In this document: positions 27,293 to 36,241 of the stretch, in pieces
How the letters are laid out: each line of letters begins with the position of its first letter
How positions within the stretch are numbered: position 1 is the first letter of the stretch
Assembly (NCBI RefSeq): GCF_030687575.1
Contig: NZ_CP117439.1
Span: 5,409,501-5,473,500, forward strand
DNA: 64,000 bases
Reading direction: 5' to 3'
Source: Pseudomonas sp. FP2309
GTDB taxonomy: Bacteria > Pseudomonadota > Gammaproteobacteria > Pseudomonadales > Pseudomonadaceae
Notes under the pieces: generated by a model
What the model saw: only the letters and a program-made list of their open reading frames with translations
Told to the model about the DNA's origin: nothing
The model's database searches: none
Made by a program: the position numbers and the translations under genes

Positions 27293-28230
27293 TGCGGGCC
27301 GGCCTCGCCGTAGACTTTTTGCAGAATCGCCCCAGCGCCCTTATCCAGCAGCGCTTCTGCCACCTGGACCCCCAGCGCTGCGGCATCCCGCTGCGGGCCA
27401 CGCGCGTGGGCAGTCAGCAGAGTGCCGCCATCGGGGTCACCCACCAGGCCACGAAGCCATAGGTTTTCACCTTCGAGCACGGCATAGCACGCGATAGGCA
27501 CTTGGCAGCCACCATTGAGGTGTTTGTTCAGGGCGCGCTCGGCGGTGACGCGCACTTCGGTGTCGTGGTGATCAAGCGGCTTGAGCAATGCATGGATTTC
27601 GCTGTCGGCGGTACGGCATTCGATCCCCACGGCGCCCTGCCCACCTGCGGGCAAACTGTCTTCAACGCTGATGGCGGAGGTGATGCGGTCTTCGAAGCCC
27701 AGGCGGATCAAACCGGCTGCCGCGAGGATGATCGCGTCGTACTCACCTGCATCGAGCTTGGCCAGCCGCGTGTTGACGTTGCCGCGCAGAAAGCGGATCT
27801 GCAGGTCCGGACGGCGGGTCAGCAATTGGGCTTGGCGACGCAGGCTGGAGGTGCCGACGATGCTGCCCAGCGGCAGTTCATCCAGGGATTTGTAAGTATT
27901 GGAGACAAAAGCATCACGCGGATCTTCACGCTCGCAGATGCAAAACAGGCCCAGGCCTTCGGGGAAGTCCATCGGCACGTCTTTCATGGAATGCACGGCG
28001 ATGTCGGCTTCGTTTTCCAGCAGTGCGGTTTCCAGTTCCTTGACGAACAGGCCCTTGCCACCGATCTTCGAGAGCGGCGAGTCGAGCAGCTTGTCGCCGC
28101 GACTGACCATGGGCACCAGGGACACCTTGAGGCCAGGATGGGCCTGCTCCAAGCGTGCTTTGACGTATTCGGCCTGCCATAAGGCCAGCGCACTTTTACG
28201 GGTGGCGATGCGAATTTCGCGAGAGGACAT
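27289..28230 (-). CDS. hemC: Hydroxymethylbilane synthase (PBG deaminase)
   Basis: HemC joins four porphobilinogens into hydroxymethylbilane using a covalent dipyrromethane cofactor. The protein is 313 residues. The N-terminal [18 protein letters not shown] is typical. The cofactor Cys is Cys242 in [13 protein letters not shown]. The catalytic Asp is Asp84 in HSMKDVP, and TSSLRRQAQ and [11 protein letters not shown] carry the Arg residues that bind the growing chain. It is the first gene of hemCDXY and lies 138 bases downstream of the algR stop codon, so readthrough from the algR side is possible. Confidence 0.97.
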   Translation of the reverse strand: MSSREIRIATRKSALALWQAEYVKARLEQAHPGLKVSLVPMVSRGDKLLDSPLSKIGGKGLFVKELETALLENEADIAVHSMKDVPMDFPEGLGLFCICEREDPRDAFVSNTYKSLDELPLGSIVGTSSLRRQAQLLTRRPDLQIRFLRGNVNTRLAKLDAGEYDAIILAAAGLIRLGFEDRITSAISVEDSLPAGGQGAVGIECRTADSEIHALLKPLDHHDTEVRVTAERALNKHLNGGCQVPIACYAVLEGENLWLRGLVGDPDGGTLLTAHARGPQRDAAALGVQVAEALLDKGAGAILQKVYGEAGPQ

Positions 28231-28368
28231 GGATCAATCCGTACTGAATAGATACGGGAGATAATAACAGCTCAGGCAAATACGCCTTGATTTGAATCAG
28301 CAAGTGCGGGGCCTCCCTGGCCGCGACGCACCGAGATAGGGAATGCAGGCATTGCCACAGCCCTGAAG

Positions 28369-29115
28369 CTAAAGCTGCTGCATCATTTTGCGGACGCCGG
28401 CGACGTGCCGCCGGCTGACAATCAAGGCGTCGCCATTGAGCCCCTTGAGAAACAGCTGAAAGTGTCCAAGGGGCGTGCGCTGCAGGCGCTCGATACGCTC
28501 GCGGGCCACCAACGCGTTGCGGTGGATACGCACGAAGCGGTCGCCGAATTCATCCTCAAGCGCCTTGAGCGGCTCATCGAGCAACACTTCGCCAGCTTCA
28601 TGTCGCAGGGTCACGTACTTGTGATCGGCAATGAAGTACACCACCTGATCCAGAGGGATCAACTCTATGCCTTTGCGCGTGCGGGCACTGATATGGCTGC
28701 GCGGCCCGTGACCGCTTTGGGCGGCAGGCTGGGTCAAGGCGGCGAGCTGGGCGCGATTGGGGCGCTCGGCTTTTTTCAAGGCTTTGAGCAAGGCTTCGGC
28801 GGTCACGGGCTTGGCCACAAAACTGACGCCACTGGCGTCCAGCGTCTGTTCGGCAAACTCTTCTTGAGCGGCGCACAGCACCACCGCAGGTGGCGATTCG
28901 CGCTCACTCAGGCGGGCGGCAACTTGCAGACCATCGAGGCCCGGCATGCGGATATCGAGCAACACCACATCCGGCTTGAGACTGTCGATCAACGTCAACG
29001 CCTCCTCACCCGTGGTGGCGCTCGGTTCAAGGACTGTATAACCCTCGAGTTCGCTGACCAAACGGCTCAGTCGCTCGCGGGCTTGGGGTTCGTCATCAAC
29101 GATCAGGACATTCAT
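28369..29115 (-). CDS. algR: AlgR response regulator (LytTR type)
   Basis: AlgR activates alginate, type IV pilus and other virulence genes in P. aeruginosa. The protein is 248 residues. The receiver domain (1-120) has the acidic pair DDE (7-9), phospho-acceptor Asp54 in VVLLDIRMPGLDG, and the conserved Lys in FVAKP (about 101). The C-terminal LytTR DNA-binding domain (about 140-245) includes YFIADHKYVTLRHEAGEVL and RIHRNALV. The ATG at 29115 overlaps the TGA of the upstream algZ relic (ATGA), the usual geometry of an algZ-algR operon. The kinase gene is broken, so AlgR is probably either unphosphorylated, or phosphorylated by another source. Confidence 0.96.
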   Translation of the reverse strand: MNVLIVDDEPQARERLSRLVSELEGYTVLEPSATTGEEALTLIDSLKPDVVLLDIRMPGLDGLQVAARLSERESPPAVVLCAAQEEFAEQTLDASGVSFVAKPVTAEALLKALKKAERPNRAQLAALTQPAAQSGHGPRSHISARTRKGIELIPLDQVVYFIADHKYVTLRHEAGEVLLDEPLKALEDEFGDRFVRIHRNALVARERIERLQRTPLGHFQLFLKGLNGDALIVSRRHVAGVRKMMQQL

Positions 29116-29505
29116 ATTGCGCTGGATTCCTGCGTGAGTCTCGCACAAGGATAGCGTAGACAGGTGCGGTGACTTGCGTCACAGCGATCCACGCTAAGAC
29201 TAGCGCGAGCGGCAAAAAGTGCCCTGACAGCGGCACCCAAATTTACCCGGACCTGTTCAATAGCGCCCAAGACCTGCTGCCGTCGGGCATCGTCATAGGG
29301 TTTGCTGATACACAATCCGAATACCCCCCTTTTAAATGGATAGTCAGGTTCTGACCGCAGGACCCGACTTTGGTGCATTCACACACTATCAGTCCAACTG
29401 TAGACGCTCACTGCGACGATATTGCTCAATCGTCAAATATCGTTTCAATAAGAACCTCGCTCCAGTCTCGTCCCGGACGCGATCAACGGCAAGGCACTTA
29501 GCCAT
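29112..29505 (-). pseudogene. algZ: Decayed algZ (fimS) sensor kinase relic
   Basis: This occupies the place of algZ, between algR and argH, where the intact gene would need about 1.08 kb. Two pieces are recognisable. The first (29389-29505) reads LLKRYLTIEQYRRSERLQLD and then TGA, resembling the RRYLxIEQxRxGERLQxxW linker of LytS/AlgZ kinases; the stop replaces the expected Trp. The second (29112-29378) reads KPYDDARRQQ, then RALFAARASLSVDRCD and LRYPCARLTQESSAI, resembling the C-terminal end of the kinase HATPase domain. The strand IRIV just before KPYDD is in another frame. The sensor and membrane part, the N-box (xENAxxHG) and the G-box are absent. Its final TGA overlaps the algR start. 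Confidence 0.78.
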
Positions 29506-29563
29506 CCTTTGCACAAATAAAAATGCCGCCCACCCGCAACACCGCCTCTGCGGGCAACCCTGT

Positions 29564-29569
29564 TATTAT
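29564..29569 (+). promoter_or_regulatory. Possible -10 box of argH
   Basis: TATTAT (29564-29569) lies 50 bases before the argH ATG. No good -35 hexamer was found at 16-18 bases upstream, so this is only a candidate. The argH promoter must lie in the short stretch left beside the algZ relic. Confidence 0.3.
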
Positions 29570-29619
29570 CGCGGGCAGACTTCCATGCCTCTTTTATTAA
29601 GCAGACCACGAGCGAATCC

Positions 29620-31014
29620 ATGAGCACCGACAAGACCAACCAGTCCTGGGGCGGCCGCTTCAGTGAACCCGTCGACGCCTTCGTCGCCCGCTTCACCGCC
29701 TCCGTCACCTTCGACCAGCGCCTGTATCGCCACGACATCATGGGCTCGATCGCCCACGCGAAGATGCTGGCCAAGGTCGGCGTGCTGACCGACGCCGAGC
29801 GCGACAGCATCATCGACGGCCTGACCACCATCCGTGGTGAGATCGAAGCCGGTACGTTCGACTGGCGCGTCGACCTGGAAGACGTGCACATGAATATCGA
29901 GGCTCGCCTCACCGACCGTATCGGTGTGACCGGCAAAAAACTGCACACCGGTCGTAGCCGTAACGACCAGGTGGCTACCGATATCCGCCTGTGGCTGCGG
30001 GATGAAATCGACCTGATCCTCGCCGAAATCACCCGGTTGCAAAAAGGCCTGTTGGAGCAGGCAGAGCGCGAGTCGGACACCATCATGCCCGGCTTCACGC
30101 ACCTGCAGACCGCGCAGCCGGTCACCTTCGGCCATCATTTGTTGGCCTGGTTCGAAATGCTCAGCCGCGACTACGAGCGCCTGGTCGATTGCCGCAAGCG
30201 CGCCAACCGCATGCCGTTGGGCAGCGCTGCGCTGGCCGGCACCACCTACCCGATCGACCGTGAGTACACCGCTCAACTGCTGGGCTTCGACGCTGTGGGC
30301 GGCAACTCCCTGGATGGCGTGTCGGACCGTGACTTCGCCATCGAATTCTGCGCCGCCGCCAGCATTGCGATGATGCACTTGTCGCGCTTCTCCGAAGAGC
30401 TGGTGCTGTGGACCAGCGCGCAATTCCAATTCATCGACCTGCCGGACCGCTTCTGCACCGGCAGCTCAATCATGCCGCAAAAGAAAAACCCCGACGTGCC
30501 GGAACTGGTACGCGGCAAGAGCGGCCGTGTATTCGGCGCGCTGATGGGCCTGCTGACCCTGATGAAAGGCCAGCCGCTGGCCTACAACAAGGACAACCAG
30601 GAAGACAAGGAGCCGCTGTTCGACGCCGCCGACACGCTGCGCGACTCGCTGCGCGCCTTTGCCGACATGATCCCGGCGATCAAGCCCAAGCACGCCATCA
30701 TGCGCGAAGCGGCGCTGCGCGGTTTCTCCACGGCGACCGACCTGGCGGACTACCTGGTACGCCGTGGCCTGCCATTCCGTGACTGCCACGAAATCGTCGG
30801 CCATGCCGTGAAATACGGCGTGGACACCGGCAAGGACCTGGCGGAAATGAGCCTGGAAGAGCTGCGCCAGTTCAGCGACCAGATCGAGCAGGACGTGTTC
30901 GCCGTGCTGACCCTGGAAGGCTCGGTAAACGCCCGTAACCACATGGGCGGCACTGCGCCGGCGCAGGTGAAGGCAGCCGTAGTGCGCGGCCAGGCCTTGC
31001 TCGCCAGCCGCTGA
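29620..31014 (+). CDS. argH: Argininosuccinate lyase
   Basis: ArgH cleaves argininosuccinate to arginine and fumarate, the last step of arginine synthesis. The protein is 464 residues, full length. The superfamily signature [16 protein letters not shown] (about 282-297) is intact, with TGRSRNDQV (about 110-118) and [13 protein letters not shown] (about 158-170, carrying the catalytic His region) also present. It is a single gene, divergent from the algZ relic, and is followed by a perfect 11-base stem-loop. The call is very secure. Confidence 0.97.
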   Translation: MSTDKTNQSWGGRFSEPVDAFVARFTASVTFDQRLYRHDIMGSIAHAKMLAKVGVLTDAERDSIIDGLTTIRGEIEAGTFDWRVDLEDVHMNIEARLTDRIGVTGKKLHTGRSRNDQVATDIRLWLRDEIDLILAEITRLQKGLLEQAERESDTIMPGFTHLQTAQPVTFGHHLLAWFEMLSRDYERLVDCRKRANRMPLGSAALAGTTYPIDREYTAQLLGFDAVGGNSLDGVSDRDFAIEFCAAASIAMMHLSRFSEELVLWTSAQFQFIDLPDRFCTGSSIMPQKKNPDVPELVRGKSGRVFGALMGLLTLMKGQPLAYNKDNQEDKEPLFDAADTLRDSLRAFADMIPAIKPKHAIMREAALRGFSTATDLADYLVRRGLPFRDCHEIVGHAVKYGVDTGKDLAEMSLEELRQFSDQIEQDVFAVLTLEGSVNARNHMGGTAPAQVKAAVVRGQALLASR

Positions 31015-31019
31015 AAAAT

Positions 31020-31044
31020 GTGGGAGGGGCAACGCCCCTCCCAC
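31020..31044. terminator. Stem-loop between argH and GST gene
   Basis: Perfect 11-base arms GTGGGAGGGGC (31020-31030) and GCCCCTCCCAC (31034-31044) lie between convergent stop codons. The GTGGGAG arm is the local REP signature. The AAAAA before and TTTTT shortly after allow termination both ways. Confidence 0.75.
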
Positions 31045-31050
31045 ACTTGA

Positions 31051-31710
31051 TCACTTTTTGGCAGCCACCATTGCCATGAACCCAGGCATCGCCGCCTGCC
31101 TGTCCGCCTCCACCTTGCGCGCGTTAGGCATGTCATTCAGACGCCCCAACAGCGCCTTCGCCTCCGGCAATTCAGCCAACAAGTCCAACCCGAACAGCTT
31201 CTCGCCTACGCCACAGGCCAGGTTCAAGCTGTACATGAAATACAGATCCGCAAGGGTAAAGCTTTCTCCCGCCACAAACGGCGCGAACTTGCCATGCCGA
31301 CCTAGCGCACCGATCCCCAGCAACAACTCTGTCTTGGATTTTTCCTTGATCGCCTCCGGCACCGGCATGCCAAAAAATGCCTCGCCGAAACACGCCCGCG
31401 CAGGCAACTCGATGTACAGCTCGATTTCCCTGCACAAGGCCAGCACCTGAGCTCGCTGGAACGGCTCGGCCGGAAGCAGAGCAGGCCCTTCCTGGGTCTG
31501 TTCGATGTACTCGAGGATCACGCTGGTTTCGTTGATAAAGCCCTGTTTCACGCCCAGCGCCGGCACTTTGCCACGAGGGCTTATTGCCAAGGCTTCTGGC
31601 GTTTGCGCGGCATAAAACGGCACCTCTTCGAACGACAGCCCTTTCTCCAGCAGCGCCAGTTTCACCATGTTGTAGTAATTGCTGACCGAAAATCCGTAAA
31701 GCTTGAGCAT
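31051..31710 (-). CDS. Glutathione S-transferase family protein
   Basis: This is a cytosolic GST-fold protein of 219 residues. The start is the ATG at 31710, where the thioredoxin-like domain begins (LKLYGFSVSNYYNMVKLALLE, residues 2-22, quoted in part). The N-domain continues to PRGKVPALGV (about 50-59) with the cis-Pro, followed by INETSVILEYIE, which carries the glutathione-binding Glu/Ser pair. The C-terminal domain is helical. Instead of a catalytic Tyr, the first helix has Ser-Asn-Tyr-Tyr, so catalytic class is not clear. Glutathione conjugation or peroxidase activity is family knowledge; the substrate is unknown. Confidence 0.87.
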   Translation of the reverse strand: MLKLYGFSVSNYYNMVKLALLEKGLSFEEVPFYAAQTPEALAISPRGKVPALGVKQGFINETSVILEYIEQTQEGPALLPAEPFQRAQVLALCREIELYIELPARACFGEAFFGMPVPEAIKEKSKTELLLGIGALGRHGKFAPFVAGESFTLADLYFMYSLNLACGVGEKLFGLDLLAELPEAKALLGRLNDMPNARKVEADRQAAMPGFMAMVAAKK

Positions 31711-31835
31711 CGCAAAGCCTCCAGGCCGTGTGCGGGGTTGGCTGCAAGCTTTATAGATCCTCAAGCCTCGCCTGACCAGCAGCATCACCCGCCTGAATGG
31801 GGTTAAACTGGCGCACTTTCCTTGAGGAGCCTGCC

Positions 31836-32120
31836 ATGAGCGAGCCGACCGATATCGATAACGACGAAGAAGAATTCACCGAAAACACACTGATCGAAGC
31901 AATAGAAAACCAGATCGAAAGCGACAACCCACCCGCTGCCAAAGCCACCTTCAACAAATTGACGTTGGTGGGTTACGAGCGCGAAGAGATATTGAATCTG
32001 ATGGCACACGTGCTGGCGTTCGAGATCGATGCAATGCTGGACGAAGACCGCGCCTTCAATACCCAATGGTATGAAACGGCGCTCCGGGCACTGCCTGAGC
32101 TACCGCCTGAAAAGGAATAA
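31836..32120 (+). CDS. Conserved small acidic protein
   Basis: This is a 94-residue, strongly acidic protein I do not recognise by name. The first 30 residues are Asp/Glu-rich (MSEPTDIDNDEEEF onward), followed by a predicted helical body with TFNKLTLVGYEREEILNLMA (about 44-63) and a C-terminal ALRALPELPPEKE. It has no signal peptide, membrane segment, cysteine or repeat. The ribosome site TGAGGAG is well placed before ATG 31836. Codon use looks like that of its neighbours, so I consider it real and native to the genome. Confidence 0.7.
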   Translation: MSEPTDIDNDEEEFTENTLIEAIENQIESDNPPAAKATFNKLTLVGYEREEILNLMAHVLAFEIDAMLDEDRAFNTQWYETALRALPELPPEKE

Positions 32121-32215
32121 TCCCCGCATGCAGCAACACGCTGGACAGTTCGGCAAAGTGCGTTCACCTTATGGCCTGCTAGCCTCTAATAAATTTTAGA
32201 AAGTCTGGAGTCCTT

Positions 32216-32470
32216 ATGTCGTATACCCCTGAGTTGGTTGCCGAACTGGAAATCCTTGTACTCTTCCCCTTGGACAGCACCAAGGAAGGTCTGAAAGTCC
32301 ACCAGACCGCCGCGCCCACCGCCATTGCCGCCGCCAAACGCCTTCACGCCAAAGGGTTGATCGACCAGCCGGACGGCGGTTACCTCACAAGCCTCGGCCG
32401 CGACGCTGCTGAGCAGGCCCAAACCCTGCTGACCATTCTGACCACCGCCAGCACCAAAGAAGCCGCCTGA
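32216..32470 (+). CDS. TIGR02647 family small protein
   Basis: This is a conserved 84-residue protein of unknown role. Its sequence YTPELVAELEILVLFPLDST (3-22) followed by HQTAAPTAIAAAKRLHAKGLI is the TIGR02647 pattern. The second half resembles a winged-helix-like arrangement (AAAKRLHAKGLIDQPDGGYLT, about 38-58, quoted in part) where a wing follows a recognition-like helix, but DNA binding is only a guess. It has its own ribosome site (TCTGGAG) and stands between the acidic protein and cyaA. Confidence 0.75.
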   Translation: MSYTPELVAELEILVLFPLDSTKEGLKVHQTAAPTAIAAAKRLHAKGLIDQPDGGYLTSLGRDAAEQAQTLLTILTTASTKEAA

Positions 32471-32638
32471 TACCGGATACCGCCCATGGAGTCCGCCCAC
32501 TGCGGATTCCGAGGGCGTTGCCGTGCACAGCACGAAATTCTGACGTCAAAAACCATTTCCCTCTAAACCTCCTACGCTACTGACTGTAAACTCCTACATG
32601 GCCGCCCACGTCGGGCCCTGCGAGCCACCGAGTTCGAC

Positions 32639-35479
32639 ATGACCCGCACCCATGAAATCCGCCCCGACCTGGACGAAGGCATCGACCGCAAGGTGCTCGC
32701 CCAATTGCGCGCGCGGTTCATGGCCCTCAATGAAGGCCGCATGGCCCGTGCCATCGAAGGCCTGACGCCGCGCCAGCAAAGCGTGCTGACCCTGCTGCCG
32801 CTGTTTTTCCACGTCAACCACCCGCTGTTGCCAGGCTATGTGTCCGGCAGCACGCCGGCCGGGCTGTCAAACTTCGAGCCCGACGCCCAAGCCCTCACCG
32901 AAGCCCAGCGCCTGACTCGCTCGTTCTCTTACAAACCGCGACCAGTCAATCAGCCCAAACCGATCCATGGCCTGTTCTTGATGGGCAGCCTCGGCACCCT
33001 GGCCCAGGCTGACCAAAGCGACATGGACGTGTGGGTGTGCCACGCGCCCGAGCTGGGTGAGGGCGAACAGGCCGAATTGCGCAAAAAATGCCAGTTGCTG
33101 GAAGCTTGGGCCCTGAGCATGGGTGCCGAGGCGCACTTCTTCCTGATCGAGCCGACACGCTTTGTGCTGGGCGAACGCGATACCCAACTGAGCTCCGACG
33201 ACTGCGGTACCACCCAGCATTACCTGCTGCTGGATGAGTTTTACCGCACGGCCATCTGGCTGGCGGGTCGCACGCCGATCTGGTGGCTGGTGCCGGTGTA
33301 TGAAGAAACCCGTTACGCCGAATTTACCCACACATTGATCTCCAAGCGCTTTATCCGCGCCGATGAAACCCTCGACCTCGGCCACCTGGCACGTATCCCC
33401 CCAGGGGAGTTCATTGGCGCCGGGCTGTGGCAACTGTTCAAGGGCATCGAATCGCCCTACAAGTCAGTGCTCAAACTGCTGCTCACCGAGGTCTACGCCA
33501 GCGAACACCCGAACGTGCAGTGCCTGAGCCTGCGCTTCAAGCAGGCGGTGTTCGCCAACCAGATGGACTTGGATGAGCTGGACCCGTACATCGTGGTGTA
33601 CCGCCGTATCGAGGAATACCTTAACGCCCGCAACGAGCCGGAACGCCTGGAGTTGGTGCGGCGCGCGCTCTACCTGAAGGTCAATCGAAAGCTCACCGCG
33701 GGCCAGCGCACGGCCAGCTGGCAGCGCCTGTTACTGGAGCGACTTGCCCACGAATGGGGCTGGGACCAGCGCCAACTGGCGTTGCTGGACAGCCGCAGCC
33801 AATGGAAAGTACGCCAGGTGGCCGCCGAGCGCCGGGCGCTGGTGAACGAATTGAATTACAGCTATCGGTTCCTGACCCAGTTCGCCCGTACCGAACAGAC
33901 CGTCAGCCTGATCAACAAACGCGACCTCAATGTGCTGGGCCGACGCCTGTATGCGGCGTTTGAACGCAAGGCCGGCAAGGTCGAGTTCATCAACCCCGGC
34001 ATCGCCCCGGACCTGGCCGAAGACACCCTGACCCTGGTGCAATCGCCCAACCGCAAAGAACCCGGCCAGTATCACTGGGGCCTGTACAACGGTAACCTCA
34101 CTGCCCTGGAATGGGAGCACTTCGCGCCGATCAAGCGCAGCCGCGACCTGCTGGAAATGCTCACTTGGTGCCATCGCAACGGCGTGATCGACAGCAGCAC
34201 GCGTTTGGCGCTGCACCCCGGCACCAGTGACATGACCGAATTCGAGCTGTTCAACCTGCTGGGTAGCCTGCAACAAACCATTGCGTTGCCCCTGACCACC
34301 GTCGATGAGGTCAGCCTCCTGCGCTCGGCCGTGCCTGAAGAGGTGCTGCTGCTGATCAACGTCGGCGTCGATCCGCTCAAGCATCACCGTGACCTCAACA
34401 TCCTGATGACCACCGAGCGCACTGACTCCCTGAGTTATGCAGGCGTGCGCGATAACCTGGTGCTCACGCTGGACCAGGTCACGCTCAACAGCTGGAACGA
34501 AGTAATGGTGAGCCGTTACGACGGCCCGCACGCGTTGCTCGATTGCCTGCGCGACTACCTCAACCAACTGCCGCCAACGCACCTGCCGCGCCTGCGGGTG
34601 CGCTGCTTCTGCCACAACCGTGCGCAGTTCATTGCCCAGCGTGTGGAAGATATTTTCGATACCGCACAGAACCTGCTGCTGGGCCAGTCCAACCACCGTT
34701 ATTTGCTGCAGGTGCAACAGCACTATCACGTAATGGAGTTAACGCCGCGCCAGGCGACCCATGTGTCACTGCCGACCCAGGACGCCTTGATCGCCTACCT
34801 CAGCGAAGAGCTGGCCAGCTACAGCCCGCTGCACCTGGACGCCATGGCCCTGGAGGACCATGACCTGGCACTGCTGCTGCCCATGGGCAAGGCCGATTGC
34901 GTGCAGGTGTTCTACCGCGTCCATGAGGATTTTGCGCAGTTGTATGTGCTGGATGAGTTCAACGCGCTCTGGCAGCAGCGCTTGCCGTTTCATGACGAGC
35001 AAAGCCTGTTGGCGCCGCTGCAGCGCTTCCTTCAGTCGATCATCTACCGTCGGGAAGCGCTGTCGACACTGGACCCCCAACAGCCGACAAGCGCGGTGCA
35101 GACCCTGTTTTACCAACTGTTGCCGTCCGGCAACAATCGCGCGCGCATCATCGAGCCTCGGCCGGCGCCACAAAACCCGGCGAACAAACCCTTCTACGAC
35201 GTGCAGGCAATTATCGGCAAAGCAGCACCGGGCCAGGTGGGCATTACCCTGTACTGCAATCAGCGGGAGTATTGCGAACTGGAGTTTGGCGACCAGCTGT
35301 TTGCGGTGGTCGCCCAGGAGATCATCGGGCAGCGCCGGGAAACCGAGCGCTACCGCTGCTACATCACTGATTTGGACCTGTCGGGCCTGCTGGGAGACGT
35401 GCAAAGTCCGAGCAACCTGTACCTGCGCTACAAAGCCGAGTTGGAGCTGTCACTCAATGAGGCGTTGAATCAGGTTTAA
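32639..35479 (+). CDS. cyaA: Class I adenylate cyclase
   Basis: CyaA makes cyclic AMP, which acts through Vfr/Crp-type regulators. The protein is 946 residues, a class I enteric-type enzyme. The N-terminal nucleotidyltransferase core has LFLMGSLGTLAQADQSDMDV (about 111-130), with the Gly-Ser and Asp-x-Asp metal-binding pattern. The rest is the long regulatory half. It is a single gene; its stop codon overlaps the rnk stop on the other strand. cyaA and cyaY lie a few genes apart, as in enteric bacteria, where cyaY was named for the neighbourhood. The call is secure. Confidence 0.95.
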   Translation: MTRTHEIRPDLDEGIDRKVLAQLRARFMALNEGRMARAIEGLTPRQQSVLTLLPLFFHVNHPLLPGYVSGSTPAGLSNFEPDAQALTEAQRLTRSFSYKPRPVNQPKPIHGLFLMGSLGTLAQADQSDMDVWVCHAPELGEGEQAELRKKCQLLEAWALSMGAEAHFFLIEPTRFVLGERDTQLSSDDCGTTQHYLLLDEFYRTAIWLAGRTPIWWLVPVYEETRYAEFTHTLISKRFIRADETLDLGHLARIPPGEFIGAGLWQLFKGIESPYKSVLKLLLTEVYASEHPNVQCLSLRFKQAVFANQMDLDELDPYIVVYRRIEEYLNARNEPERLELVRRALYLKVNRKLTAGQRTASWQRLLLERLAHEWGWDQRQLALLDSRSQWKVRQVAAERRALVNELNYSYRFLTQFARTEQTVSLINKRDLNVLGRRLYAAFERKAGKVEFINPGIAPDLAEDTLTLVQSPNRKEPGQYHWGLYNGNLTALEWEHFAPIKRSRDLLEMLTWCHRNGVIDSSTRLALHPGTSDMTEFELFNLLGSLQQTIALPLTTVDEVSLLRSAVPEEVLLLINVGVDPLKHHRDLNILMTTERTDSLSYAGVRDNLVLTLDQVTLNSWNEVMVSRYDGPHALLDCLRDYLNQLPPTHLPRLRVRCFCHNRAQFIAQRVEDIFDTAQNLLLGQSNHRYLLQVQQHYHVMELTPRQATHVSLPTQDALIAYLSEELASYSPLHLDAMALEDHDLALLLPMGKADCVQVFYRVHEDFAQLYVLDEFNALWQQRLPFHDEQSLLAPLQRFLQSIIYRREALSTLDPQQPTSAVQTLFYQLLPSGNNRARIIEPRPAPQNPANKPFYDVQAIIGKAAPGQVGITLYCNQREYCELEFGDQLFAVVAQEIIGQRRETERYRCYITDLDLSGLLGDVQSPSNLYLRYKAELELSLNEALNQV

Positions 35480-35889
35480 AGCGGGAAAGCGCCGCCATCT
35501 TTGGGTTGGCCTTCAACACTGAGCAATTCAAGCTTGAGGGTCTTGCCGCCCGGTGCCGGCCAGTCGATGTGCTGACCCACTTGCAGGCCAAGCAACGCAC
35601 TGCCCACGGGCGCCATGATTGAGATCTTGCCTTCGTCGGCATTCGCATGCTTCGGGTAGACCAGGGTCAGGTGATAGTCCTTGCCGCTGCCTTGTTCACG
35701 GCAATGCACGCTGGAGTTCATGGTCACGACACCCGCAGGCACTTCATCGTGGCCAACCACGTCTTCGGCGCGGTCGAGTTCGGCTTGCAACGCTTCGACG
35801 CCGGGAAACTCGTCGCCCAGGCGGTCGATCAATTGCTCCAGACGCTGCACGTCAAGGCGGGTGAGGATGATGGACGGTGCGGTGGTCAT
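35476..35889 (-). CDS. rnk: Nucleoside diphosphate kinase regulator Rnk
   Basis: Rnk is a GreA/GreB-like protein with a short coiled coil that binds RNA polymerase, first found in P. aeruginosa and E. coli as a regulator of nucleoside diphosphate kinase. The protein is 137 residues. The N-terminal helical part (about 10-45, LEQLIDRLGDEFPGVEALQ onward) is shorter than the GreA coiled coil, and the C-terminal FKBP-like domain has LTLVYPKHANADEGKISIMAPVG (about 74-96) and GSALLGLQVGQ. It lacks the acidic tip of GreA, so it should not cleave transcripts. The ATG is followed upstream by a terminator serving the cyaY side. Confidence 0.92.
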   Translation of the reverse strand: MTTAPSIILTRLDVQRLEQLIDRLGDEFPGVEALQAELDRAEDVVGHDEVPAGVVTMNSSVHCREQGSGKDYHLTLVYPKHANADEGKISIMAPVGSALLGLQVGQHIDWPAPGGKTLKLELLSVEGQPKDGGAFPL

Positions 35890-35927
35890 GATTCAGGCAG
35901 ACTCCTTTTTTCTGCACAAAAAAGCAA

Positions 35928-35952
35928 AACCCCGCCAGGAAAAGGCGGGGTT
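35928..35952 (-). terminator. Intrinsic terminator after DUF1289 gene
   Basis: AACCCCGCC (35928-35936) pairs with GGCGGGGTT (35944-35952). Read on the minus strand, TTTTGCTTTTTT follows the stem. It ends the cyaY-DUF1289 transcript, just upstream of rnk. Confidence 0.85.
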
Positions 35953-36020
35953 CTCACAGGCCTCGATGAGTTGAGGCGTAACCGGACACTACCACAGCGT
36001 CGCAAATAAACAAGCCAGCC

Positions 36021-36239
36021 TCAGGCGTGGGCCTTGCGTTGCTCGGCTTGCGCGCAGATCACGCGGCGGCGGGCATCGTCGGCGGAGCGCCATTCACGGA
36101 TGTCTTCGACATGCCGGAAGCAGCCGAGGCAGACTTTTTGCTCGTCCAGGCGACACAAACTGATACAAGGTGACGGCACCGCCGGGCTGACATTGCTAAA
36201 TAGCGGCTTGGGTGGGCGTACGGATGCAGGCTCGCTCAC
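36021..36239 (-). CDS. DUF1289 zinc-ribbon-like small protein
   Basis: This is a 72-residue DUF1289 protein. The four-cysteine core is PSPCISLCRLDEQKVCLGC (Cys24, Cys28, Cys36 and Cys39 by my count), then FRHVEDIREW, which is the family hallmark. The start is a GTG at 36239 two bases after the cyaY stop; the longer frame upstream runs through cyaY on another frame and is not supported. The cysteines suggest a bound metal. It forms an operon with cyaY (frataxin), which is compatible with a link to iron or iron-sulfur metabolism, but no function is established. Confidence 0.8.
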   Translation of the reverse strand: MSEPASVRPPKPLFSNVSPAVPSPCISLCRLDEQKVCLGCFRHVEDIREWRSADDARRRVICAQAEQRKAHA

Positions 36240-36241
36240 AA

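Noticed and set aside
29445..30125. Minus-strand open frame reaching across the 5' end of argH
   Set aside because: It is an argH shadow. Its last residues do not continue the kinase relic.
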